Shown here piece by piece: positions 43,156 to 52,782 of a DNA stretch of 64,000 bases (the stretch's first letter is position 1; every line of letters begins with the position of its first letter). This DNA is from Marinomonas sargassi (GTDB lineage Bacteria > Pseudomonadota > Gammaproteobacteria > Pseudomonadales > Marinomonadaceae), in the NCBI RefSeq assembly GCF_025716875.1, contig NZ_JAOVZB010000001.1:186001-250000 (forward strand), in the 5' to 3' direction. The notes under the pieces are model-generated. The model was given only the letters and a program-made list of their open reading frames with translations, was not told the DNA's origin and did no database searches. Position numbers and translations under genes: made by a program.

Positions 43156-43959
43156 TTAGCCATTCCTTACTCGTCGAATATTAATAAGTATTGGAGTCTG
43201 TGTTGTCGGATCAAGAAGTAAATCACATTCAATACCATACAGTTCCAATACTAACTCTTTCGTTATCACTTCTTTAGGAGGGCCTTCGGCTATAATTTTA
43301 CCTCCTTTCATTGCCACAATATGGTCCGCGTAACGACATGCGCTAGGTAAATCATGGACAACCATAGCAACCGTTTTGCCTTTATTAGAAAGCGCCTTTA
43401 TCAGCTCAAACACTTCCACTTGATGCCCTAGGTCTAGGGCTGAGGTAGGTTCATCTAGTAACAACAAAGGCGTTTCTTGAGCAATCGTCATCGCGATCCA
43501 AGCACGTTGTCGCTGCCCCCCAGATAAAGTATCCAACAACCTATTTTCTAACTCATTTAAATTGGCAGCATTTAGCGCATAAGAGATGGCTTCTTCGTCA
43601 CTCATTGACCATTGCTTCATTGTGCCCTGATGTGGATGACGACCAAAACGTATCAATTCAGAAACAGTCATTCCGTCAGGCGAAATGGTATCCTGTGGTA
43701 AGAGGGCTAAACGTCGAGCAACCTCTCTAGACGGTTGTTTATGAATGTCTTTTCCATCCAACAAAACATAGCCATTTGTTGGGGCATGTATCCGTGATAG
43801 GCCATGTAATAGTGTTGATTTACCACAACCATTAGGGCCAACAATAGCGGTTACTTTTCCGATAGGTAACGCTAAGTTTAATAATTCAATAATGGTAGTT
43901 TTGCCATGTTGTAACGTTAAATTATTAGCACTTAGAACAGTCGACATCCCCAGATCCAT
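43156..43959 (-). CDS. Iron-siderophore ABC transporter ATPase (FecE/FepC family)
   Basis: 267 residues. Walker A is AIVGPNGCGKSTLLHGL, the ABC signature is LSGGQRQRAWIAMTIAQ, and Walker B is LLLLDEPTSALDLGHQVEV with the H-loop in MVVHDLPSACRYADHIV. The C-terminal GPPKEVITKELVLELYGIEC is typical of the FepC/FhuC/FecE group. It energises ferric-siderophore import. It follows the second permease by 37 bases and ends the operon binding protein-permease-permease-ATPase. Confidence 0.94.
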   Translation of the reverse strand: MDLGMSTVLSANNLTLQHGKTTIIELLNLALPIGKVTAIVGPNGCGKSTLLHGLSRIHAPTNGYVLLDGKDIHKQPSREVARRLALLPQDTISPDGMTVSELIRFGRHPHQGTMKQWSMSDEEAISYALNAANLNELENRLLDTLSGGQRQRAWIAMTIAQETPLLLLDEPTSALDLGHQVEVFELIKALSNKGKTVAMVVHDLPSACRYADHIVAMKGGKIIAEGPPKEVITKELVLELYGIECDLLLDPTTQTPILINIRRVRNG

Positions 43960-43996
43960 TAATAAAATTCCCTTAGTTATATAGGTAATAGAGTTT

Positions 43997-45049
43997 TCAT
44001 AAAGAGCGATTGGTATCTTGACGAATTAACACCCAAATTAAATATGGGCCTCCCACAATAGAAGTCAAAATACCAACAGGAATCTCAACCGGAGAGAAGG
44101 CAGTACGACCAGCGATATCCGCAACGACCATAATGAGAGAGCCAGTCAAAGCAGAGCTTATCAAGGGTGTGCCACGATATTGCATCAGTACTCTCGCCAT
44201 TTCAGGGCCAATTAATGCGATTAACCCTACAGGGCCAGCCACAGAAACAGCCAACCCAGTCAGTAGAATAGACAAACTCAATGCGATGAGACGAAGGTGC
44301 TTCATGTTGCGCCCTAAGCCAGTCACAACAGGGTCAGAAAAAGGCAATAAAGAAAATACATGGGTTAACAACAAGCAGCCGATTAAACAAATTAATAAAC
44401 CAACGCCCAATATGTGAACCATCAATTTAGAAGGTGAATTTAAGCTTCCTACAGTCCAAGGGTAGGCTGTGTTGGCAGTATCAACGGCAACTTGACTTAA
44501 CATAATTTGGGTCATTGCACCGGCTACTGAACCAATAGCAATACCTGCCACGATAAAACGATAACCACGTGTACCGCTATGAGCAGACAAGCCAAATGCT
44601 AGTGCCGCTGCTGTTGCAGATCCAGCTAATGCCATCGCCGATGGTGCAATCGAAATACTAGTACTAACAATGGAAGACACTGCAAATGCCATCGCAGCAT
44701 TATCTATACCTATAATGCCGGGAGTGGCTAATCGATTACGGGCAAGCGTTTGCATTAAACAGCCTGCTAAACTGAAAGCGGCTCCTGTATAAATACCTGC
44801 GAGTAAGCGCTTTAACCGTAGTTCTTGCACAACAAACTGCGCCATTGCATCCCCCTTTCCTAACAGGGCATTAACCACCTCCCAAGGTGACAAGGGCACA
44901 GTGCCACTTCCCAATCCACCAATACAAACCAGAACTAAAATAGCAGCAAGAATAAAATTTCTAGTAATGGCTCTTTTATCCAGTAAGCAGGAATAAGGCC
45001 CAATGGACAAATATGAGTACCCAGTAAAAGAAGAGATTTTGTTTATCAT
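43997..45049 (-). CDS. Iron-siderophore ABC transporter permease (FecD/FepG family)
   Basis: 350 residues with about nine or ten membrane segments. The conserved blocks are ELRLKRLLAGIYTGAAFSLA, GCLMQTLARNRLATPGIIGI and GPVGLIALIGPEMARVLM, typical of the FecCD family. The first 30 residues, before the first membrane segment, are longer than usual. The start overlaps the stop of the upstream permease (ATGA), implying coupled synthesis and a heterodimeric permease. Confidence 0.93.
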   Translation of the reverse strand: MINKISSFTGYSYLSIGPYSCLLDKRAITRNFILAAILVLVCIGGLGSGTVPLSPWEVVNALLGKGDAMAQFVVQELRLKRLLAGIYTGAAFSLAGCLMQTLARNRLATPGIIGIDNAAMAFAVSSIVSTSISIAPSAMALAGSATAAALAFGLSAHSGTRGYRFIVAGIAIGSVAGAMTQIMLSQVAVDTANTAYPWTVGSLNSPSKLMVHILGVGLLICLIGCLLLTHVFSLLPFSDPVVTGLGRNMKHLRLIALSLSILLTGLAVSVAGPVGLIALIGPEMARVLMQYRGTPLISSALTGSLIMVVADIAGRTAFSPVEIPVGILTSIVGGPYLIWVLIRQDTNRSL

Positions 45050-46065
45050 AATGTTGGTAGCCGTTGTGCTCGAACTATTAGCAACAACACCGGAGCACCA
45101 ATAATAGCGGTCAGCACACCTAATGGCATTTCCGTCGGCTGAGCAATTAATCGAGATAAGATATCAGCACTGATGATCATCAAAGGCCCTAATGGTAAAC
45201 ACAGCCATAATGTTCTTCGAATATCCGTTCCAACTAACGCACGTGCAACAAAAGGCACAACTAAACCAACAAAAATAATCGGTCCAGCAATGGCAGTGGA
45301 GGTTCCTACTAATAGAGCGACGACAAATACAACGATCAGACGAACACGCTGCGGACGGTAACCCAACCCTATCGCCACATTCTCACCAAGTATTAATGAT
45401 GCGAGCGGGCGAACAATATATAACGAGCACAATGAGGCAATTACTAGAGATGGAACCACTTCTACCAGCTGGTCAAAACGCTTTCCCGCAATACTGCCCG
45501 TTATCCAAAATCGAATTTCGTCTGCTGCAAATTCGTTGTACATAAGTAATAAAGAGGTCAATGCAGTCAGTAAACTCGTTAATGCTGCGCCAGCCAAAAC
45601 CAAACGAATAGGGTCATTTCTCTGGCCTTGTAGCTTTGCAATTCCAATCACAAAGAAGCACCCTACTAAAGCACCCACTTGTGCTAATTCAATGGGTAAC
45701 GTCGCTACACTCATACCTAGCGCTAAAGCTAACGCTACCGAGAATGCACTGCCAGCACTGACCCCTAGTAAACCAGGCTCTGCTAATGGATTACGTGTAA
45801 CAGATTGCATCAATACACCGGATACACCAAGGCATACCCCAGCAATTAAACCAATAATAGTGCGTGGCAAGCGTAGTTCATGCACTACAAAAATAGCCTC
45901 ATCAGTCCCTTGCCCAAGCAACACCTGAACAGCGTCCATGGGGCTAACACTTCCAGCCCCAAACAACAGACTACAGAAACAGCAAAGTACAAATAACGCG
46001 TATACAGGAACAAGCATACTGCTCATTGGACGTTGTGAAGGAATAGGATGAAACAAGAACGCCAT
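45046..46065 (-). CDS. Iron-siderophore ABC transporter permease (FecC/FepD family)
   Basis: 339 residues with about nine membrane segments. ELRLPRTIIGLIAGVCLGVS, GVLMQSVTRNPLAEPGLLGV and GPIIFVGLVVPFVARALVG are the FecCD hallmarks. It overlaps the binding-protein gene upstream (TAATG) and the second permease downstream (ATGA). It partners the FecD-like permease to import ferric siderophore from the periplasm. Confidence 0.94.
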   Translation of the reverse strand: MAFLFHPIPSQRPMSSMLVPVYALFVLCCFCSLLFGAGSVSPMDAVQVLLGQGTDEAIFVVHELRLPRTIIGLIAGVCLGVSGVLMQSVTRNPLAEPGLLGVSAGSAFSVALALALGMSVATLPIELAQVGALVGCFFVIGIAKLQGQRNDPIRLVLAGAALTSLLTALTSLLLMYNEFAADEIRFWITGSIAGKRFDQLVEVVPSLVIASLCSLYIVRPLASLILGENVAIGLGYRPQRVRLIVVFVVALLVGTSTAIAGPIIFVGLVVPFVARALVGTDIRRTLWLCLPLGPLMIISADILSRLIAQPTEMPLGVLTAIIGAPVLLLIVRAQRLPTL

Positions 46066-47006
46066 TACTTAAGCTTAGTGTCAATTACGTTTTGTATATC
46101 ATCAAGGATTGCACCTACGGCAATTGGTCCAGTTGCACTTGTCCAAAGTTGACCATGTACCGGTATAACACGATCTTTTTTCGCAACACTTAAGCGAGAG
46201 AATGCTGGAGATACTTGAGCGGCTGCCAAAGCATCTTGTGCTTCTGCATTTAAAGTCGCCATAAACAGCCAATCATTATCAATTACCGACAAATTTTCTA
46301 AGCTTAATGCGCTACTATGCGGGCGACCTTCTTTCACTAAATTGGCATCGGTTACTTCAAACCCTGTTTTTGCCAAAATCACGTTAGAAAAGAACTCTGT
46401 CGTTAATACCATGGCACCTTGTGGCATCCAACGAATTAGAGATACTCCACGTTCATTTTCAGGGATGTGTTGCTGGACTGTTTCTCTAATACTATCAATA
46501 CGAATATTAACCTGTTGAATCACCTCTTCTGCCTTACTTTCACGATTTAGCGCTTTGGCATAAAGGCGTAACTCCTCAATCCAAGCATCAGGGCGAATCC
46601 CCTTTTCAACAGGAACAATGGTCGGGGCGATCTTAGATAACAAGTTATATTTTTCTTTAGACAGATACCAAGGTGCCAATATAATGTCTGGTCTCTGCGC
46701 CACAATAGCTTCAATATTAATTTCTCGCATGCTTCCTACCAAAGGGACATTTTTGGCCGTTCGTTGAATGTAGCTTGCTACTCCTTCCCCACCACGGGTG
46801 GAAATGGCTCCGACTGGCTCAATACCCAACGCAAACGAAGAATCTAACGCGCCTTCATAAACAGTAACTACTCGTTTCAATTCATCCTTAACAGTTACGG
46901 TACCGTATTGCGTTTGAACATGGATTTCTTCCGCATACAGATTCGAGCTACACAACAGCCCCAATAAAAAATAACCTGCATAAAAATAGCGACGTAGGAA
47001 AAACAT
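46065..47006 (-). CDS. Periplasmic ferric-siderophore binding protein (FecB family)
   Basis: 313 residues. The signal peptide is YFYAGYFLLGLLCSSNLYAE, with cleavage near residue 25. The mature protein shows the class III binding-protein pattern: RVVTVYEGALDSSFALGIEP, VPLVGSMREINIEAIVAQRP and PDIILAPWYLSKE, with a long helix linking two lobes. It delivers the ferric complex to the FecCD-type permease. The siderophore type cannot be told. It is the first gene of the operon, and a Fur-like box lies 113-127 bases upstream of its start. Confidence 0.93.
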   Translation of the reverse strand: MFFLRRYFYAGYFLLGLLCSSNLYAEEIHVQTQYGTVTVKDELKRVVTVYEGALDSSFALGIEPVGAISTRGGEGVASYIQRTAKNVPLVGSMREINIEAIVAQRPDIILAPWYLSKEKYNLLSKIAPTIVPVEKGIRPDAWIEELRLYAKALNRESKAEEVIQQVNIRIDSIRETVQQHIPENERGVSLIRWMPQGAMVLTTEFFSNVILAKTGFEVTDANLVKEGRPHSSALSLENLSVIDNDWLFMATLNAEAQDALAAAQVSPAFSRLSVAKKDRVIPVHGQLWTSATGPIAVGAILDDIQNVIDTKLK

Positions 47007-47118
47007 AAAGGCCTCTTATTTACATATTGAAAGAAAAATAGAAAAACTTTTACCTAGTTAATAAATAATCAAATTGCTTTTGGAGGGCATTCTTATTCAA
47101 AAGAAAAATAAATGCAAA

Positions 47119-47133
47119 TGACAACAATTATCA
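47119..47133 (-). promoter_or_regulatory. Fur box upstream of the iron-siderophore ABC operon
   Basis: TGACAACAATTATCA matches the 7-1-7 Fur motif TGATAATnATTATCA at 12 of 14 fixed positions. It sits in the gap between the PchR-like gene and the binding-protein gene, in the right place for the promoter of the latter. Confidence 0.65.
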
Positions 47134-47172
47134 TATTCTCCATTTTTATTTCGATATATATCTCAAAGGAGA

Positions 47173-48126
47173 TCAGTTAGAAAGGGAGTAAGAAGCTGCA
47201 GGAGATACACCAAATTGGCGCTTAAAAGCCGTCGTAAAATTGCTCGAGTGATTATAGCCAGCGAGTAATGATGCCTCCATGATTGACACACCATCTTGAT
47301 GTAAAGCAGTTTTAGCTAAATCTAATCGACGCTTCCTTAAATATTGAGTCAAACTCATATTAAGATAATCACGAGCATAACGTTGCAATGTAGCAGAACT
47401 CATACCTAATTGGTTACTAATAGCGGTTAAACTCATAGTAAGAACATCATCACTATTCAATAGTTCTTTAAACTGATGGGCTCGACGACCATCCGAACGC
47501 TGAACCCCTTTTCCTTCCTGAGTCATTTCGCCTAACCAAGTTGACATGAAGGATAGTGCAAAGCCTTCTCTTGCCATTCTACTGACATAACTTTGATCGT
47601 TTTGAGCAAATAACAACTTTGCCTGATGCCACAGGAAGTCAGGTAACTCCCAGTCTTCCGCGGTAAGGTGGTTATTTAAAATATTATTTAATCGAGGGGA
47701 TTCAATACCATTTTCTTCAAACCAATCAGGCTGCACAGAAAGGTATAATGCTGTTCTATGATCACCTTTTTTAGCATCCATTGAACAACCTTCTGATTGA
47801 TTAAAATTCATCACCCTTGCCGTTTTACCCATTTTTTCCATGAACACTTTTTGTGTTCCATACCTAAATCTCATATCCCCAGAAAACATAAGAGCTATTT
47901 TAAAATTCGATGAAAATTCAGCTTCAAAACTAAGGTCTTGTGTCGCTTTAATATTAGCCATATGGAAAATCATTCCTGAATTCAGTGGCTCAGAAATCAT
48001 CATCCCTTCCATATTAGGCGAGGAATATGCAGATGAAAGTGAAGCATTTTTTAACTCATCAGTGCTAACACTCAATCGATATTTTTTAAGGAAATCTGCT
48101 GTATTTTCTATATCAGGGGACATCAT
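47173..48126 (-). CDS. AraC-family regulator, PchR-like siderophore-uptake activator
   Basis: 317 residues, longer than common AraC proteins and like PchR. The N-terminal 200 residues (FKIALMFSGDMRFRYGTQKV, then HRTALYLSVQPDWFEENGI) follow the PchR pattern. The C-terminal DNA-binding domain has LTAISNQLGMSSATLQRYAR and IMEASLLAGYNHSSNFTTAF, ending FGVSPAASYS. PchR-type proteins sense the cognate ferric siderophore and activate the receptor gene. It is divergent from the TonB-dependent receptor, which is the expected target. Confidence 0.9.
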   Translation of the reverse strand: MMSPDIENTADFLKKYRLSVSTDELKNASLSSAYSSPNMEGMMISEPLNSGMIFHMANIKATQDLSFEAEFSSNFKIALMFSGDMRFRYGTQKVFMEKMGKTARVMNFNQSEGCSMDAKKGDHRTALYLSVQPDWFEENGIESPRLNNILNNHLTAEDWELPDFLWHQAKLLFAQNDQSYVSRMAREGFALSFMSTWLGEMTQEGKGVQRSDGRRAHQFKELLNSDDVLTMSLTAISNQLGMSSATLQRYARDYLNMSLTQYLRKRRLDLAKTALHQDGVSIMEASLLAGYNHSSNFTTAFKRQFGVSPAASYSLSN

Positions 48127-48282
48127 TAAACAAGCTCCTATCTAGCAATATAAAGCGTACATTTACAGGTCTAATAAAAGACAGAAATCGATAAAAAATG
48201 AGAGATACGCATAACAAATTGATTAAAACGAATAAAAGATTTACTCAGCTCATATGGAATAATACGCCCCACATAACTCAAA

Positions 48283-48300
48283 CGCAATTGATTCTCTTTT
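48283..48300. promoter_or_regulatory. Weak Fur-like site upstream of the TonB receptor gene
   Basis: CGCAATTGATTCTCTTTT, read on the minus strand, contains GAGAATCAATTGC, 9 of 13 matches to the core of the Fur consensus. It lies about 50 bases upstream of the receptor start. It is weaker than the other Fur-like sites and is listed because of its context. Confidence 0.35.
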
Positions 48301-48344
48301 ACGTTTGAACATAAACCTAGTAGAGGCTAAAAATACAAGAGCAT

Positions 48345-50480
48345 ATGAAAACAGTTACTCATAAACAATGTAAAAAAAATCATTCTCGAGTGCTAACCAT
48401 CGCATCGATCGCTTTACTTTTGGCTCCTTTTCCTAAGACAGTGCTAGCAGAGGAGATTTCTGAAACCGCCAGCCTACCGACCCTAACTGTCGAAGGAAAT
48501 GCACTATACGATGCCGTACCAAGTGAAGAGCTAACGGGGTATAACATCGAAGCCGTTTCCATAGGAACAAAAACGCCATCATCATTAAAAGATATACCTC
48601 AGTCCATTACGGTATTAACAAATGATTATATTGAGGATCGTGGATTCGTACACTTAGATGACGCAGCAAAAGTCACCCCTGGTTTACGTACATTAACTAA
48701 CGATAGTGGGCGCTCTTCTATTTATTCTCGCGGCTATGAATATGACGATGCTTTAATCGATGGTTTATCAGCTCCCATTAGTAGTAAGTATGGTTCATTA
48801 CCTTCCTTGTCAGCTTTTGATCGTATTGAAATTATGCGCGGCCCTTCTGGCTTATTCAGTAGCACAAGCGAACTTGGCGGAATTATAAATCTAGTAAGAA
48901 AGCGAGCCACAGAAGACACTCAAGCTTCCATTGATGTCGGAGCTGGGAGCTGGGGACGCTACAATTTAGGCACTGATATTTCTGGCTCACTAAATGACGA
49001 CGGCAGCGTTCGTGGACGTTTAGTTCTTTCCCAAACTGACACTTCAAGTCAGGTAGATGAAAACGATAACGTCGACCAGAGTATTTATGCGACAGTTGAA
49101 ATAGACCTAGATGAGCAAACAGAATTATCTATTGGTGTACTTCATCAAAACAAAGACATCGTCCCTAACAATGGTCTACCGACCTATGCTGATGGCACAT
49201 TATTAGATGTAGATCGTTCTACTTTTATAGGGGCAGATTGGAATGAGTTTACAGCAGAATCTACCGACATATTTATGGATATAACTCGACAATTTGATAA
49301 CGGTGGCCGTGGGCGCATTGCCGCTCGAGCTTCTGAGCGAAACGTAGATTATGAATATGCTTACATTTTAAGCTCTGTTGATGATGACGGTGATTTCACT
49401 ACTTTATACGCATCTAAAGAAGATCGTAAAGAAAGCGCATTTGCTTTCGATGCTAGTTATAGCCAGCCCTTTGAAGTTATGGGACATGTTAGTGAATTTG
49501 TTGTTGGTGTTGATGCTAAACAAGAAAGTACAGATGGCAGTAGCGACGACCAAAGTCTTACCGGCTCTTATAACATCTCAACATTTGATTCCTCTGCAAT
49601 CACTCGTGACTTATTTACATTCAGCCTTTCAGACTCCGAAGCATCTGAAAGTGAACAAGCAGTCTATGGAAAGCTGACGTTTCGCCCCATGGCGAATTTA
49701 GCTCTCATTACAGGGGCTCGTATCAGCAACTATGAGCTTGATTCAGGCAGTCAAGAAGAAAGCGGCACGGCATTTACACCTTATGCTGGGGCTGTATTGG
49801 ATGTAACAGACAACCAAGCATTGTACGCTAGTTATTCAGAAGTATTTAAACCGCAAACCAGTACCGATGAAAACGGCGACTTCATTGACCCTCGTGTTGG
49901 CAAACAGTTTGAAGCCGGACTAAAAGGCAGTTACGCCAATGGCTTATTAAACAGCCGCTTGAGTGTATTTCAACTGACCGATACTAACCGCTCAGAACAG
50001 GTAACTGGCGAATCCTATTACGAAGCATCAGGAAAAATTCGTATTCGAGGTTTCGAAGCAGAATTAAGCGGCCAATTTGGTGCTTGGGATGTTTTAGCTG
50101 GTTACACCTATATGGACACTGAAACACTCAGCGGCAGTGATTTGAGAACGGAAAGTCTTATGCCTAAACATACACTATCTAGCTGGGCAAAATACCGTTT
50201 GTCTGCCAGTGGCCTACTTGAGAACGTAGATATTGGAGCAGGCTTCAGCTTCTTAAGCAGTTTTTCTGCAACAGGAAGAGACAGTGTAGAAGTCGTAGCC
50301 CCAAGCTATACCTTGGTTGATACAGCAATCAACAAACAGATTAATGACAATCTAAAAGTATCTTTCAAAATTAACAATCTATTAGATGAAACTTATTACG
50401 AACGCGTTGGAGGAACAACGATCTTCAACTTTTACGGAGCTGGAAGAAACTTTATGGCAAGTGCTAACTATGCATTTTAA
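48345..50480 (+). CDS. TonB-dependent siderophore receptor
   Basis: 711 residues. The signal peptide spans about residues 1-35 (TIASIALLLAPFPKTVLAEE). A TonB box-like LPTLTVEG follows, then the plug domain (IPQSITVLTNDYIEDRGFVH, YSRGYEYDDALIDGLS, IEIMRGPSGLFSSTSELGG). The remaining 550 residues form the 22-strand barrel with many acidic loops and end MASANYAF, with the C-terminal Phe needed for membrane insertion. NNLLDETYYERVG is the conserved C-terminal signature of siderophore receptors (FhuA/FpvA/FoxA group). The ligand is unknown. Control by the divergent PchR-like protein and Fur is likely. Confidence 0.95.
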   Translation: MKTVTHKQCKKNHSRVLTIASIALLLAPFPKTVLAEEISETASLPTLTVEGNALYDAVPSEELTGYNIEAVSIGTKTPSSLKDIPQSITVLTNDYIEDRGFVHLDDAAKVTPGLRTLTNDSGRSSIYSRGYEYDDALIDGLSAPISSKYGSLPSLSAFDRIEIMRGPSGLFSSTSELGGIINLVRKRATEDTQASIDVGAGSWGRYNLGTDISGSLNDDGSVRGRLVLSQTDTSSQVDENDNVDQSIYATVEIDLDEQTELSIGVLHQNKDIVPNNGLPTYADGTLLDVDRSTFIGADWNEFTAESTDIFMDITRQFDNGGRGRIAARASERNVDYEYAYILSSVDDDGDFTTLYASKEDRKESAFAFDASYSQPFEVMGHVSEFVVGVDAKQESTDGSSDDQSLTGSYNISTFDSSAITRDLFTFSLSDSEASESEQAVYGKLTFRPMANLALITGARISNYELDSGSQEESGTAFTPYAGAVLDVTDNQALYASYSEVFKPQTSTDENGDFIDPRVGKQFEAGLKGSYANGLLNSRLSVFQLTDTNRSEQVTGESYYEASGKIRIRGFEAELSGQFGAWDVLAGYTYMDTETLSGSDLRTESLMPKHTLSSWAKYRLSASGLLENVDIGAGFSFLSSFSATGRDSVEVVAPSYTLVDTAINKQINDNLKVSFKINNLLDETYYERVGGTTIFNFYGAGRNFMASANYAF

Positions 50481-50519
50481 ATTTCCCCCTTTAATTTAGA
50501 ATGTAATATACTACCCATA

Positions 50520-50560
50520 AGAACAAAGCCAACGTTTAACCACGTTGGCTTTGTTCTTTT
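50520..50560 (+). terminator. Terminator of the TonB receptor gene
   Basis: The 16-bp perfect stem AGAACAAAGCCAACGT/ACGTTGGCTTTGTTCT has a 6-nt loop and a trailing TTT. The remaining gap to 50788 is AT-rich with no other gene that I can support; it must hold the aminotransferase promoter. Confidence 0.92.
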
Positions 50561-50788
50561 CTATATATCCATTTAATCACTGTGCAAAAGTGATGAATAC
50601 ATTCTTCAAATGTAGGCATTTTGAAAACCACCTTATACATCATTCATAGGTGTATGCTATCTCTTACAGTTTTATAAAAATCACTTTGTCGATTCGATTG
50701 TATTTTTCGCTCAATACGGCAAAATGCAGTTGCGTTCCACTTAACTTTATTTTTCATCTTGGCTCTGCATAAGGACTCAGTAAACATT

Positions 50789-51985
50789 ATGTTCCAGCAT
50801 TTAAAAGCCGTTTCTGGCGACCCTCTTTTAGCACTGATCATTGCTCATAAAAATGACCCTAATCCTAAGAAAATTGATTTAGGCGTAGGTGTTTATAAAG
50901 ATGACAATGGGCACACCCCTATTTTAAACAGTGTGAAAAAAGCCGAGGCGATTTTGCTTGAGCAAGAAGATTCTAAAAGCTATCTAGGAATCTACGGTGC
51001 AGCTGAATTTGAGCCTGTTATTCAAAACCTTGTTTTAGGTGAAGATAACCCTTTAATTGCTTCTGGTCGTATTCGCTCTGGCCAAACACCAGGTGGTACT
51101 GGTGCTTTAAAAGTAGCGGCTGATTTTATTAGCGCCAACTTGAAAGGCGCTCGCCTTTGGGTAAGTGACCCGACTTGGGGTAACCACCAATCTATTTTCA
51201 ATTCTGCTGGTGTGGAAGTGAAGGTTTACCCTTACTACGATGCAGAAACTAATGGCCTACGTTTTGATGACATGATGGCAACGCTAGAAGCGGAAGTGCA
51301 AGAAGGTGATGTATTGCTGCTTCATGCTTGCTGCCATAACCCTACAGGTATTGATTTGCAGTTTAACCATTGGGAGCGCTTAACCGAGTTCGTTAAAGAA
51401 CGTGGCTTGCTACCTTTAGTGGATGCTGCATACCAAGGTTTTGGTGATGGTTTAGATGAAGACCTTGCAGGTGCTCGCTACATGGCAGCCAATGTGCAAG
51501 ATATGTTAATTGCCAACTCTTTCTCAAAGAACTTCGGTATCTACCGTGAGCGTTGTGGTGGCTTAAGCATTATCGCTTCAACTGCCGACGAAGCGAATGC
51601 CGCTTTCTCTATTATTGGTCAAGCCATTCGCGCCAACTACTCTATGCCACCTGCCCACGGTGCTGCGGTTGTTCACACCATTTTGAGCGACCCAGAACTT
51701 ACTGCTGAGTGGGAAGTAGAAGTAGCAGAAATGCGTGACCGTATTAACGGCTTGCGCGAGAAGCTAGTTGCTAAATTAGCTAAGTCTGGTGTCAGCAAAG
51801 ACTTTAGCTTCATTCAAGACCAGCGTGGTATGTTCTCTTATTCTGGTTTGACACTAGAGCAGGTTCGTACCCTACGCAGTGAGTACTCTATCTATATCGC
51901 TGATACAGGTCGTATGAGTATTGCCGGTGTGAGTGATGACAACATCGACTACTTGTGTGAATCCATTGCTAAAGTAGTGGGCTAA
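50789..51985 (+). CDS. Aspartate/aromatic aminotransferase (class I)
   Basis: 398 residues from the ATG at 50789 (MFQHLKAVSGDPLLALIIAH), matching the normal start of AspC/TyrB enzymes; the frame is open from 50759. AAGGA lies 13 bases upstream. Landmarks are IDLGVGVYKDDNGHTPIL, LHACCHNPTGIDL, VDAAYQGFGDG and the PLP lysine Lys247 in NSFSKNFGIYRERCG, with the substrate arginine in GRMSIAGVS. It transfers amino groups between aspartate or aromatic amino acids and 2-oxoglutarate. The choice between aspC and tyrB cannot be made from sequence. Confidence 0.95.
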   Translation: MFQHLKAVSGDPLLALIIAHKNDPNPKKIDLGVGVYKDDNGHTPILNSVKKAEAILLEQEDSKSYLGIYGAAEFEPVIQNLVLGEDNPLIASGRIRSGQTPGGTGALKVAADFISANLKGARLWVSDPTWGNHQSIFNSAGVEVKVYPYYDAETNGLRFDDMMATLEAEVQEGDVLLLHACCHNPTGIDLQFNHWERLTEFVKERGLLPLVDAAYQGFGDGLDEDLAGARYMAANVQDMLIANSFSKNFGIYRERCGGLSIIASTADEANAAFSIIGQAIRANYSMPPAHGAAVVHTILSDPELTAEWEVEVAEMRDRINGLREKLVAKLAKSGVSKDFSFIQDQRGMFSYSGLTLEQVRTLRSEYSIYIADTGRMSIAGVSDDNIDYLCESIAKVVG

Positions 51986-52034
51986 TTACCCTTCCATCTC
52001 TTTTTCTTGATAGCTATGAGTAGATCAAGGAAAG

Positions 52035-52062
52035 AAAAAAGGCCTCGTATGAGGCCTTTTTT
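52035..52062. terminator. Bidirectional terminator after the aminotransferase gene
   Basis: The 12-bp stem AAAAAAGGCCTC/GAGGCCTTTTTT with loop GTAT gives T runs on both strands. It lies in the convergent gap with the YecA-like gene. Confidence 0.92.
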
Positions 52063-52063
52063 G

Positions 52064-52678
52064 TTAGTGTAATATACGTTCTTCTAAGCTGTTATTTTCT
52101 GGTTCTATTTCAGGGTGATAATGCTGGGCCAAACGAAGAATAGAAGGCTCTAAATTGTCCTGCCAAAACGCAATTTCCTCTGGCACCATGGATTTTTGTT
52201 TTTCCCAGCCAGCTTCTGTTCCGAATAATCGTGCAGGAGCCAGTACTTCATCAAAAAACTCACGATCGCCATTAAGCCCTAAACCAATCAACTTAGCGCC
52301 TCGCATAAAGCCAACACACCATTCATCGACAATGAGTTTATACTCACCATCAAACTCTTGCTCTAGGTAGATGGGATAAAAGCTGCCAAACATTAGACTA
52401 TTCATAGTTTCCATGTACATGATGAGCACTAGGCTGAGAAACTCGTCTTCTTGTTCGCTGTTATCCCATTGAGGCTGGTCTTCTTCTATTCCCCAAATCG
52501 CATTGATCCAAGTGTCAGGCTCTAATTCTTTTACTGAACAGCCTAACGCAGTAAGAAAGCCATCTAACTCCGACACACAAAGTAAAGAACGATCACCACC
52601 AAACGCTTGTAAGTAGTGATCAATCTTTTCATAAAGTACGTCTTCACTAATGACATTCTCTTCTTTCATTTCAGGCAT
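52064..52678 (-). CDS. UPF0149/YecA-family protein
   Basis: 204 residues. SELDGFLTALGCSVKELEPDTW and EWCVGFMRGAKLIG are the hallmark blocks of the UPF0149 (YecA/YgfB) family; FGTEAGWEKQKS follows. The C-terminal SEC-C zinc motif found in YecA is absent, so this is the short type. Function is not established in most bacteria. It precedes parE on the same strand by about 100 bases going upstream, in a gap with no clear terminator. Confidence 0.85.
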   Translation of the reverse strand: MPEMKEENVISEDVLYEKIDHYLQAFGGDRSLLCVSELDGFLTALGCSVKELEPDTWINAIWGIEEDQPQWDNSEQEDEFLSLVLIMYMETMNSLMFGSFYPIYLEQEFDGEYKLIVDEWCVGFMRGAKLIGLGLNGDREFFDEVLAPARLFGTEAGWEKQKSMVPEEIAFWQDNLEPSILRLAQHYHPEIEPENNSLEERILH

Positions 52679-52782
52679 ATGCTTGGTCCATCTGCGTTAT
52701 TACTGTGTCGTGCACATTTAGAATATCGTTCAAGGCTGAATGTAAGTTTAGCCTATTCAGATAGCCATCGAGCATTTCTAGA

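Noticed and set aside
45536-45928. 130-codon plus-strand frame inside the FecC-like permease gene
   Set aside because: Shadow frame; the opposite strand carries unmistakable permease motifs.
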